From the NCBI GenBank assembly GCA_001179505.1, contig CDMY01000336.1, positions 176,229-240,228 of the forward strand: a stretch of DNA of 64,000 nucleotides. The letters are read 5' to 3'. Shown here piece by piece: positions 37,401 to 47,389 of this stretch (the stretch's first letter is position 1; each line of letters opens with the position of its first letter). Position numbers and translations under genes: made by a program. A model generated the notes under the pieces. That model was given only the letters and a program-made list of their open reading frames with translations, had not been told where the DNA came from and ran no database searches. The stretch is from Vitrella brassicaformis (Eukaryota; Sar; Vitrellaceae).

Positions 37401-40400
37401 TTGCATCCCCACGGCAAGCGAAGACACCTGCCCACACGCATATGCCATGGGCACCCAGACACACACACCACACCGTTATCTGTGGATGGATGGATGGATG
37501 CAGGCAGCTGCTGCTGGTGCGATGGAGGAGGGCGGCAGTTTCGACTCGCCACCAGCGGCCGCGGCACACGAGAAGAAGAGGCAGGAGCTGCGCGAGGGCA
37601 TAATGCGGATGAGGGCCACGGCGAGAGCGATCCGGGAGGCGTGCTTTTACGACCTGCTGACGCCAGAGGGGCGGCGCAAGCCCGTCGATCTCAAGGAGGA
37701 CCTCTCGCTTCTGTCGTCGCTGCCCACTCCCATGGTCTCGTACAAGAACGGCTTCGTGCTGAAGCAGGCCCTGCAGTCATGCGTCTGGTACGGCTCGGCT
37801 GGGTCGCTCGACACACTGCTGCAGGGCAACTTCATCAAGCCGACGGAGGAGAGAGGCGACGGGGGGCTGTCGGTGGGGCAGGTGCGGGCGAAGGACGGGG
37901 AGGTTTTCAACTGGCGAGACCTCTCGCCTGCCAGCATCGAGCCCTCAGAGGGCGAGATGGACGAGCCTGAAGATGTCAACGGTAAGTGAGCAAGCAGACC
38001 AAGATCGGGTGATATATCATCTGACTATGCCTGGATGGCATCAGGTCATGTGCGGAAGCCGTTGTTGATCCAGGCCATGACGCCTAGCTTCTCGGATGAC
38101 GCCACCGTGCTACGGATCGTCAAGGTACGCCAGTCGAGAGGCCACATGAGATCACCTAGCCGCCTCTCATGCGTCCGTCTGTGTGCCTGTCTGCCTCTGT
38201 GCAGTCGCTGGTCGAGTACAATGCCGACGTCAACGAAATCGGCCCGGTGGCTGTGAACACCGTGACCAAAGAAGCACGGATGACTTCATCGGCTAGCGGT
38301 GAGTGTCGAGAGGCAGGACAGGGCAGGATGAGAAATGCCGGATAGAAACAAGTTTGACTTGGTGTCTTCAGGTGCTGCTTCCATGTACCACTTGCCTGAG
38401 GTCCTCGACTACCTTCTCCGCCTACCGCATGCCGACCCGTCAGTCCTCTCTGGGGGGGACGTCCTTCCGGGCTTGAACCTACTTCAGCTAGCCTGCCTTG
38501 GGCCTCCACTTTTGTTGGTGCCAGGGAGCCAAGATACCGACGGTGAGTGGGTAACTAATCAAGAGCTTGCACCCAACTCCTTCGCGCTGACGCTCTTGTG
38601 TGTTGTGACAGCTTCCCGGTCCCCTCCTGAGCCCATGGTGCACAGCAAGAGCCACAAGAAGGCCGCCAGCAAGGGCAGACGGGCCGGCAACGTTGGCCTT
38701 GCAGAAGAGGCGAGACAACAGGCGGCCGGCGGCACGGCGGCGGAGGAGGCAGAGCAGAAGAAGAAGGCCCGGCAGTCGCGTGCAGTGGCCACCCTGGAGG
38801 TGATCGAACGCCACGGCCTGACGCGCAGCACACAGGCCGAGGCCAAAGGAGGGCGTTGCAAGAGTCCCGTCCTCAGTCTGCACTGCCGTCGCCAACTGCA
38901 ATGCCCGTCCTCAGGGGGCTGGTCTCTGCTGCATTTGGCGGCTGCCAATGAGCGGTCCGAAATTGTCAAGTGGCTGCTGGAGAGGGAAGTGCACGCTGAG
39001 GCCGTCGACAGGAAGAACCAGACACCCCTCGACCTCGCGCGCCGATTGGGCCGGAAGGTCAGCGGAGATGAGGAAGGCGGACCAACGTCAGCCGCTTCAT
39101 TTGTTTGGTGTGTTCAGTCGTGCGTGGATGTGCTGATGGCTCATGTGGAGGCCCGTCGGAAGGCGGCGGCTGATGACCGGCTGCGAGAGGAGGAGATGGC
39201 CCGCAAGAAGGACGAGAAGGCTGCCAGAAAGCGCGAGCAGAAGCGTCTCAAGGTGCCCTTCCCATGCACCGCTGCACACATGGATACTGCATCTGTGTGT
39301 CATTTTGCCTTCAGCGTTTGGCGGCAGCGGCTCAGCAGGCCGAGGCAGCGGCAGATGGCGAGAGGGAGGAGGCAGACGACACACAGCACGAGACTGAAGA
39401 AGTAGATCATGTGACGGATGAGCCCGCTGCGCCGAGCTGCCCGCCAGACACACACAATGACAGGTGCAGACAGCCACCGACACTTTCACCCAGTAGCCCC
39501 CATCTGTTGTCCTTCTGTGTGTGGTGCACAGTGTCGAGCCGGCCTTCTCTGACGCCCCGAGTGGCCGCCACCAGCGGCAACATGTCCTCAGCCAGGAGCC
39601 TCCAGCTGATGTCGGCCCTTCGCCATTCGCTTCTCTCCCTCTCTCTCCTGCTCAGAGCGCACCGGCAAGCCACTTGTTTGCTGCCCAGCGTCCGTCCAGC
39701 TCATCGTGAGGCTCACACAAAGACCGCTCACAGCACACCGAGTGACTCAGTTGATGGGGCCCTGTCTGTTGTGTGTCATCCATCCATCGATCCATCCATC
39801 AGGTCCTCACTGTTCGACCCGCCGGCATCATCGACGGCCAGCACTACACCCGCCGACCGGCCATCCACTTCACAGTCGTCAAGCCGACAGGACCAGTAGG
39901 GCAACGTAGAGCCGGTACTGTGTGGCCTGAATTGACAATGTGGCTGGTGTTTGTGTAGGTTCCAACCGGCAAACGTGATGGCTCAGCTGCGGGCGGGCCT
40001 GACCGACGGCATAGCCAAGAAGGAGAGGTCAGAAAACACAGCAACACGGCTGTCGATCGCTTGATACCCGCCCCGGCCTCTGTGTGTCATGGTGTGTGTG
40101 CAGCCAGTTGGGCGGAGCCAAGAAGGGGAGGAAGAAAAAGAGAGGTGCCGTCGCGGGGAGCTTGTAAGTACATGCCAGGATGCACATAGGTGACAGACAC
40201 ACACCCGTCTGTGTCTTGGCTTCCCTGCAGGTCTGGCTTTGGTCCTGAGATGGGCCCTTGCCCTGACACGTAAGTAGCGATCGATGCTTGCTTGCGCCAC
40301 GTCACGTAAATCAGCAGCGACTGTGTTTCCCTTATCTGCAGCCTTGAGGATGAGATCGATGCCATGCCGTCATCTTCGTCTAGCGCTCTTCCACCGCCTG

Positions 40401-42042
40401 CACGGAGGTCGGCACACACACGGACACAGATATGGAAGAGGCCGCATCGCCATGCGTCTCCTTGTCTGATGTGTGTGGGTGCAGTGTTGCTGCGGATGAC
40501 GAGGACCGTGACCAGCAGGAGGCGATTGCCGCGTCGCTGCAGTCGGCTGCGGAGGCCATCAAGAGGGACGCCATCTCAGCTCACAAGCAGAAGAAAGAGT
40601 AAGCACAGACGATGACCACACGAATACTCGCGAAAGGCATAAACGCCTGTTTGGCTGTGTGTATGCGGCAGGTTGAAAGTGAGGTTGCGGGCTGAGACGA
40701 ACATGGCCGAGGCGTCAAAATCCCACGAGCAGCGCCTGACTGAAGAAAACGACAGACTCAAGATGGCCAACCCCACGTTCGCCCTGGGGTTGCCCGCTCA
40801 TCCATCCATTGTCACCCTTCCATGTGTGTGTCCATCCTGCTGCAGGCTGACCGACGACGAGCTGTCCCGCAGGGCCTCTGCCGATGACGTGAAGCACTTC
40901 CAGGAGACCATCGACGGCCGCTACAACGAGCTGCATGCGCTCGTCCTCTCGAGTACCGACCGGCTGCTGCATCTCGCCAATAACACTGCTGATGCGTCAT
41001 CATCATCGGAGGAGCCGGCCCCCGACACACATGACGGGTCTTGCTTGCCCCAGGAGGCCCCCTCGCCGACCAGCCCTCCATCTGCTGCGGCAGGCGAGTC
41101 CATAGAGTGGCTGGAGGAGCTGGAGGGCAGCGACCTCGAGATCCCCCAGATGTGTGTGGTGGCGTCCAAGCAGCTGGAGGAAATCGACCAGGACATCGCC
41201 AAGTGAGAAAACACAGAGAGAGAAGACAACCAGAGGTGGATTGCGTGACGCATCTGTTGCCGCCTGCCGCTGCTGCAGCTTGGTGGATGAGGTCGGCCAG
41301 GCTGCCACCTGCCGCGAGGCGTCCGACGCCCGTGTGCAGGGCCTCATCGAGCAGAACGAGGAGCTCAAACGACGCGACAAGGAGCGGTAAGGCACACCAC
41401 ACCCACAGCCATCCTTGCCACCTCATCTCTCCATCTGTCTGCCCTGTTCTGTCTGTCAGGCTGACCCGAGAGAAGCTGGGCACCCTCAAGTCGGTCGAGG
41501 ACGTCAGGAGCTTCCATGATGCGGCCCTGCAGGAGAGCCAGCGTCTCAAGGCGCTGCTTAGCCGCTCATACGACCACCAGAGGCGGCTCGAGAGTGAGGA
41601 CTTCCAGCGTGACGTGGGGCGGCGCATTGCGGCCGAGCGCGAGGCGCGCGAGAAGGAGGCGGCTGAGCAGCTGAAGCGGCAGGAGGAGGCGACGGCCAAG
41701 AAGATCGCTGAGATGCAGCAGCAGCTCGATGAGGAGAGGGGCAAGCCCAAGCAGAGCATCACATCCTGCGTGGTGTGTCATGAGGAGCCCAATGTCGTGG
41801 TTATGATGCCCTGTCGACATCAGTGCCTCTGCACAGGTGGCTGGGTGGGTGGGCTAGTGAGCGTCCCACCAGCCGCTGTGTATCACGGATTGGTGGTCGC
41901 GTGTGGGCATTCAGGTTGTTTCGAGAATCTCAAGACGCAGCACCACAGGCGCAAGAAGGTGCCGTGTCCCATCTGTCGCGCTCAGTGCGATAAGGAGCGA
42001 TCGGGGCGCGTGTATGACACGGGCCACTGTGACGACGACTGA
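34424..42042 (+). CDS. Large ankyrin-UIM-RING protein (probable E3 ubiquitin ligase) with internal tandem duplication
   Basis: From ATG 34424 to TGA 42040-42042 I can follow about 25 exons in phase, so I treat it as one gene. Unit 1 (~35990-37310) and unit 2 (~37590-39260) share a ~100-residue module (VHLKEDHQLLSQLPTP versus VDLKEDLSLLSSLPTP, then HALQACVVHGAAGSLEALL versus QALQSCVWYGSAGSLDTLL), each followed by ankyrin repeats (GDTSLHLAAIHGWSSLVEWL; GWSLLHLAAANERSEIVKWL). Next come a basic patch (KKGRKKKRG), a ubiquitin-interacting motif (EDRDQQEAIAASLQSA, near 40507-40555), coiled coils, and a C-terminal C3HC4 RING: CVVC, PCRHQCLCTGC, CPICR. The RING is split by an intron (~41839-41914) that leaves C-x2-C intact. 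RING proteins transfer ubiquitin; the ankyrin units would select substrates. A split into two genes near 39.4 kb is possible but not needed. Confidence 0.75.
34733..34830 (+). repeat. Intron with complementary (CA)n and (TG)n tracts
   Basis: The first intron of the ankyrin-RING gene. A CA tract (about 34739-34769) starts just after the gtgcgt donor, and a TG tract (about 34791-34804) precedes the gcgtcag acceptor. The two could pair into a hairpin. Confidence 0.8.
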
Positions 42043-42888
42043 ATGACGTAGTGGCGTAGACGGTCAGACAGCCCGACCGTGGATCGGATCAGTAGCTCTC
42101 ATGCGCCGATGGCGCCAACCACTCATGTGCTCATGGATTGATTGTGTGTATACGTATCTATCTATTTGTATGTATTCATATGGGATTTATCGCGGGGACT
42201 TGAGTCATGAGATGGTCGTGTCTGCCTCGATGGCAGGCAGCCATGGACGTCTTCATGCATCCTCTGCGTTGTGCACCAGCGCAGCCAGTGGCATGCATCG
42301 AAATCGCCACGACATGCAATTATGTATTTGTGTCCGTCCATGTGTTGCCGTCGGTCGGTGTGTGACTAGTGAACTTTTATACAGCCACTACGGGGGTCGT
42401 CATGGATTCGAAAATATGTACGCAAGATTAATCCAAATGAATTCGAAGCGCATGCATGCGACGACGGGCGAGTGTGCGGATGGCTCTGTCCTTTGCGGCG
42501 AGTGTGTTGCCTTGTCGTTCATTCATGCGTCCGTATACTCAAATGCAAATGGCTGATTCCACCCAACCACCCTGCTGGCTCCACCCACCCGTCAGACGGA
42601 GACATGCATGTATGCATCCCATTCATGAGCCATCCATTTATGTTGGGTGAACGGTTTTTTGTGTGCCATGTGTGAGACATCCATGGCGTTCCATGAGACT
42701 TTATCGGGGTGCCTGAAGTGATGGACTGGTACAAGATCTCATGTAAAGTCCATCCATCCATCCATTCAAAAACCTACCACCCGCATCACAACCGCCACTC
42801 ACTCAGCCAGACCTCCTTGCGTCCATGTGCCTCTCTGCATCTGAAATCTGTCTGCTATCAGCTATCGGGTCACGGCCGTCAGTTGCTG
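42043..42888. other. Convergent intergenic gap
   Basis: It lies between the RING gene stop and the 3' edge of the duplicated ankyrin block. It holds CATG and CCAT short repeats and AT-richer sequence; no gene is seen. Confidence 0.55.
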
Positions 42889-45000
42889 CTCAGCCGCACA
42901 AACATCTCAGCTGATCTGCAGTGCCTCGAACTGCCCCCGCCTGTTGATGTACCCCAGCTGCTGCCATTGGAACTGGCAGTCGCTATCGCCGAGGTGGGTG
43001 TTGAAGCCCTTGACCACCCCCTCCACGCCGTGCTGGGCCGCCTCGTGCAGGCGGGCCTTGTGCACCACCTCACGCACACCCAGCCGTCGATGCCGCCCGC
43101 CCCCCTGCTGCCCCCCCTTGACGGCGAAGCACTGCAGGGGCGGCACCGTCACTTTGGTCCGCTTCGCCCCTCCGTCCTGCTGCACGTGCCGGCTCCCCCC
43201 GACCACCTCCCGGTTGCTGGTCGTCCGTGTGGCCGCCTGCGTCACGAAATGCGCCACGGCCGCGCTCACACGGCGCTTCAGCAGCGACTCGCCCATCAGG
43301 TACCCATCGATGGTCGCCATGGCGGTGTGTGGCTCGTGCAGGAAGGAGCCGATCTTCCAGCCGACGGCCTCTGCCTCCTGTGGGCCGAATGAGAGGCTGG
43401 AGGGCGATGGGTGGGTGGGGTGGCCGTCGTGGTCGGGCGCCAGGGGCAGCAGACGGGCGAGCAGCATCGAGTGGTCGCGCTGAGGTCGCAGGGCGGCGTT
43501 GATGGCCGCCATGTGGTCGGCGTACTCGGGCAGCACCAGCTGCCGCTCACGGCGGTCCCGCTCTGTGGCCGTGGGCAGCCGGGCGATGTCCGCCCCCGCC
43601 TGCAGCAGCACCCGGATGGTGGGCTTGAGATAGAGAATCTCGTTGGTGGCTCGGTCCCTGGATGCCTCCTCCGCAGTGTCGTCCTGCTCCAGCTGAGTCT
43701 TCTGATCGAGCGCCTCAGCAGCAAAAGCGAGGGGTGTGTAGTTGGGGTGGTTGGGTTTCCCCACGTTGATCTCAGCAGCCGTGAGGCGACGGCACAGAGA
43801 GACAGCCACACGGTGCGACCCCCACATTGCCGCGCAGTGCAGTGGCGTGTCGCCACGGTTGTCCACTGCCGTGATGTCCGCCCCCTTGGCCACCAACAGG
43901 TCGAGGTAGCGGTCGATGAAGGACTGGGACCACACAGGACGGGAGGAGGCCACCCAATGCACCGGATTGCCGCCATGCCGTCCATCAGTCTCGGTTGCGA
44001 GGGTGGGGTCGCGATCGATGAGCTGCTGGTAGAAGGACAGCAGGGTGGCCTCGTTATCCCTGGTGGGCCGGTCCGTCTCCAACGTGTCTGGCAGGTCCAT
44101 CACCTCTCGCCCATGCAGCTGCAGCCCAATCTCTGCCATGAGCAGACGGAAGGCCGTCTCGTTGCAGGATGCGATGGCCACGCGGACGGGCCTGGCACCC
44201 GGGCAGTCCTCCCCGTCCTCGTCGGTCGGGATGGCGTTTATGTCCGCACCTCCATCGATGAGTGCCTTCATGATGGCCTCCTGCTGGTCGGGTGACGACC
44301 ACCGCGGCAGAGCGATGGGACAGTCATCATCGCCGTCTGCTGCGAAGATGGACGGGATGCGGTTGTCGGTGAGGTTGTCGATGCACAGGGACAGCAGCGG
44401 ATAGGGTACGAAATCTCCCGTGGTGCCCTCGACCCCCAGCTGGGGCTGCGCATTGGGGCTGGCTCCCTGCTGTCGAATGAGCTCCGTCACCTGCTGGACG
44501 TGGGTGAAGCCGCGCGAGATGATGCCCTCTGACAGCTGTCTGGTCTCATCGCGGGTGTCATCAGGGAAGCCCGTGTCGAGCCGGCTGCGGCCAACCCAGC
44601 CACTCGGCAGAGCTGCGCCCGCTGCGGCCATGACCTAGTGCCTCCTACAACTGCTGGCACCACAAACATGGACACGTCTGCACACAGAGCACGCCCAGTG
44701 TCGGTGTCTGAGTTGCGCTCCTCGGTGCATGTGCGTTGCCTTGCCCGCTGCCCACTCACCGCATTGCTCTGCTGCTGATGCTCACTCTTCGCTGCAGCTG
44801 AGCCACCATGACAACGGCGCTCTCACGCAGGAAGGAAATCGTCTGCCATCGATGCAACACAGTGGATGCCGCGACATGAGGTGAAGCATTGTATACACTG
44901 TAGGTGATCTCCTGTGCTGCTGCTCACCAGGCACGAAACAGATCTGGAGCATCATCTGCTTTGCTGGGAGGAGGGGTGCCGTTCGAATCCTGCGAGCTAA
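42889..45000. repeat. Segmental duplication, copy 2 (ankyrin region)
   Basis: Direct-repeat partner of 19729-21680, about 23 kb apart. It includes the whole ankyrin gene and its upstream ~350 bp. Both ends stop sharply: at gctcagccgcacaaac on the left and past gccgttcgaat on the right. Confidence 0.85.
42907..44631 (-). CDS. Ankyrin-repeat protein (intact copy)
   Basis: A single uninterrupted frame of 574 codons on the minus strand, from ATG 44631 to TGA at 42907. It has no intron, unlike most neighbours. Ankyrin-like units are visible around residues 110-270: ALIDGGADINA, LLVAKGADITAVDNRGDTPL then HCAAMWGSHRVA, and NYTPLAFAAE. An ~85-residue upstream region (WVGRSRLDTGFPDDTRDE) and a ~200-residue C-terminal region (WKIGSFLHEPHTAMATIDGY; CQFQWQQLGYINRRGQ) are shared with the pseudogene at 19.7-21.3 kb but match nothing I recognise. 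Ankyrin repeats mediate protein binding; the partner is unknown. The missing introns and duplicate copies suggest a lineage-specific expanding family, perhaps spread by retroposition or segmental duplication. Confidence 0.8.
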   Translation of the reverse strand: MAAAGAALPSGWVGRSRLDTGFPDDTRDETRQLSEGIISRGFTHVQQVTELIRQQGASPNAQPQLGVEGTTGDFVPYPLLSLCIDNLTDNRIPSIFAADGDDDCPIALPRWSSPDQQEAIMKALIDGGADINAIPTDEDGEDCPGARPVRVAIASCNETAFRLLMAEIGLQLHGREVMDLPDTLETDRPTRDNEATLLSFYQQLIDRDPTLATETDGRHGGNPVHWVASSRPVWSQSFIDRYLDLLVAKGADITAVDNRGDTPLHCAAMWGSHRVAVSLCRRLTAAEINVGKPNHPNYTPLAFAAEALDQKTQLEQDDTAEEASRDRATNEILYLKPTIRVLLQAGADIARLPTATERDRRERQLVLPEYADHMAAINAALRPQRDHSMLLARLLPLAPDHDGHPTHPSPSSLSFGPQEAEAVGWKIGSFLHEPHTAMATIDGYLMGESLLKRRVSAAVAHFVTQAATRTTSNREVVGGSRHVQQDGGAKRTKVTVPPLQCFAVKGGQQGGGRHRRLGVREVVHKARLHEAAQHGVEGVVKGFNTHLGDSDCQFQWQQLGYINRRGQFEALQIS

Positions 45001-45072
45001 GCCTGCAGCTGCATCCCCTGAAAGCAGCGGAATGTAAGACGACCACCAACTAGACCAGGCGACTCATCAAAG
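44632..45072. promoter_or_regulatory. Divergent intergenic promoter region (ankyrin / dynein-stalk-like)
   Basis: A 441 bp gap between divergent starts. About 370 bp of it is shared with the sequence upstream of the pseudogene copy (21330-21680), so the ankyrin promoter was duplicated with the gene. Confidence 0.5.
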
Positions 45073-47084
45073 ATGCATTCTGTGGACGAAGGCGACAGCC
45101 AGCTGTCTGAGGACCTAAGGGCCTCTGACAGCCGGGCACACATTACCGTCCCGGTGGCATTCGAGCGGTCGAGGAGAGTCTTCCACCAGAGGGCCACTTT
45201 CCAAGCCTTCGCTGCTGGTATTTCATCGCTGGAGGAGATAGCCCCGCTGCTGACGAGCCTCCGGGACGACGAGCGATTGGCCGATGTGCGGGGGTACTTT
45301 CTCGCCTTCCGGGTGAGGGCAAAGCTGTTGCACGATGAGGGAAACAACGCTCGAGACACCCCAGGTATTGCTCACGGGATGAAATGTACACTGAACAGTG
45401 ACACAATGCTTTATTGACTTTTCCTTGTGCAGAGTGTGACGCGCTGGGGCCTGAGGGTGGGGAGGAGACAGAGGTGCTAGAGGGGCAAGAGGATGTCAGC
45501 GATGACGATGAGTACTGTGTCAGCGAGCATCTCCTCGACCTCCTTCGCTCGGAATCCCTCGAGGGCATCTTGCTCGTCGTGGCTCTCACAGACTGGGGCG
45601 GCATCGGCAGACTCGGCAACGAAGCGCGTATCATGGCAGTCCAGACGAGCAGGCTGCTGTTACAGGACCTTGGGCTTGTTGCGCCTCCCCGAGAGCTTCA
45701 GCCGCGTCGGCAAGAAGGAGCGATTGTGCCATGGACGGTTCCTTCAGTGTCAAGCGAATTTAAGATGGAACTGCCCAACAAAGAGTCAATGAGAATGCCG
45801 TCTCGTCTCGCGTCTGCCCGGCCGGCGCCTATTAGGCACTTCCCTTTCGACGACATAGAGCGGCCCGCCGAGGTGCCGCCTGCTAGGGGCAGGGGGGCAC
45901 AGATGGTCGGACCAAACCATTTTCTCGCCAGCGCCCCCCTGCACGCGCAGCAGGGGCGGAGGACGGCCACGATCAACGAGGAGGAGCTTCTCCATCAGCA
46001 GCTATTCAGCCGTTTCACCCCGTCTGACGCGCAGGTGTGCCAGAGGGTGTGGGAGGTGAACGAGAAGATCCTCACCAACCTGTCTCGCGCGGATATTCTC
46101 GAGCTGAGGGCCTCTCAGCGGCCTCACCGGTCTGTGCAGAAGGTCCTCTTTGCCGTCGGCATCCTGCAGGGCGCCTGGCCGCTACAGTGCCCCCCCAACT
46201 GGTCTCTCTGTCGGACCACAGTGCTCGCATCGCCCACCCTCCGGATGGAGCTTCTCTTGTTCAACGTGAGCAAGACCAAGACCGCCCGCGTCGTCAAGGC
46301 CCACCGACTGACCAAAGATTTGACCCTCGAGGAAGTGCGACGGATCAGTCCTCCTGTCGGCGTGCTGCTCGAGTGGGTGCGGGCGATCGTCACGGCACAC
46401 GCGGGGCTTACGGGCAGCAACAGGAGTGAAAGCCGACGGGAGACGACGGCAGACAAGCGGCAGTTCCTGCAGCCCAAGCACGCCGTTCTGCGCAGCGAGG
46501 GGGCGCGAATGCTTAAAGTGGCTCCCAAGACCCTCGAGCTCAATGTGGAGGAGCCGCCATCGCCCCGCTCGCCTCCCCGCCTCCCCGTACCGCCTGCGAG
46601 CGATGCTGACAGCGTCTCTGTGACAGCGTCCTCCCTCCCATCCCCTATGAGGTCCACAGGGAGCGACAGGGTACCGCAGACACAGAGAGGCCGACAGTTC
46701 CCTTCGCGAGACAGAAGGCCATCCATCGTGCCTCCTATCGCGTCGTTCCAAGGCCGCGACCCAAGACGGCCTTTCCCTAGTGTGGCGGCGTCGATTCTCG
46801 CTGTCGACCCGCCATACGTGTACAGGCAAACGGGCGGTGCTCTGTACAGGCAAACGGGCGGTGCTCTGAAAGACGCAGAAGACGCGGGGGACAAAGAGGG
46901 CGGTGACAGGTCGCCCTCGGGTGGGGAGGTGGTTGGCGAGGAGAAGGATGATACCGCCACGACAAGGATGCTGCGGTCGATCGTGCAGCATTTTAGTGAA
47001 CGGCGGCTGCATCTCGAGGCCACCATGGAGGGGATCAAAAACGATATGCGCGAGATGACATCGGAAGATAGACATGCCGACTGA
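45073..47084 (+). CDS. Stand-alone protein with dynein heavy-chain stalk-like region
   Basis: Two exons (45073-45364, 45433-47084), in phase, about 647 residues; TGA at 47082-47084. An acidic N-terminal part and a Pro/Arg linker lead to a region at residues ~310-430 that follows the order of the dynein stalk/microtubule-binding segment: ADILELRASQRPHRSVQKVL then FAVGILQGA (family: conserved PP and AVxxLLG), TLRMELLLFNVSKTKTARVV, LEEVRRISPPVGVLLEWVRA (family: SKAAxGLCxWVxAM). No AAA+ ATPase module is present, so it cannot be a motor. It may bind microtubules or act as an axonemal or cytoskeletal adaptor. A disordered Ser/Pro region follows, with a 24 bp in-frame tandem duplication (46821-46868), and a charged helical C-terminus. 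The match is to a weakly conserved region, so confidence is moderate. Confidence 0.6.
46821..46868 (+). repeat. 24 bp in-frame tandem duplication
   Basis: Two perfect copies of a 24 bp unit encode YRQTGGAL twice. The frame is kept, so it adds eight residues to a disordered region. Confidence 0.9.
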
Positions 47085-47389
47085 AAGACGCCTAGATGTC
47101 GTTCGGTGCAGCAGCATGTATGTGTCATGAGACAGTGCCGTGAGGGGGGGAGGAGGGGGGTGAATGTGTGCTGGCTTGCATTGCTTTGTAGCAGATTTGT
47201 GGCCAATTGGTGGACGGCAAATCATTGCTTACGATTGTCCATGTACACATCAACAAGTGTGTTGTCTCTCGACCCGACCGAGTTGAATGAATGCCTCCAC
47301 GCATCAACCAGCACCCAAATCAGACCATGGCTCTCATGACCGCCAACAAGAGACACGTCAACACCCATTGCAACTACCCGTCATCCCTA
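47085..47389. other. Convergent intergenic gap
   Basis: About 305 bp between two 3' ends. No gene or strong repeat is seen. Confidence 0.5.

Noticed and set aside
42931-43392. Plus-strand open frames within the ankyrin gene copy 2 (and the equivalents at 19573-20560)
   Set aside because: They are antisense shadows that appear in both duplicates because the DNA is duplicated.
44960-44990. tRNA-like GTTCGAAT T-loop sequence, also at 21652
   Set aside because: The flanking bases do not form a T-stem and no acceptor, D or anticodon stem could be found; it is only part of the duplicated block.
46124-47206. 360- and 347-codon minus-strand open frames across the dynein-stalk-like gene
   Set aside because: They are antisense to a well-supported exon and show GC-biased shadow composition only.
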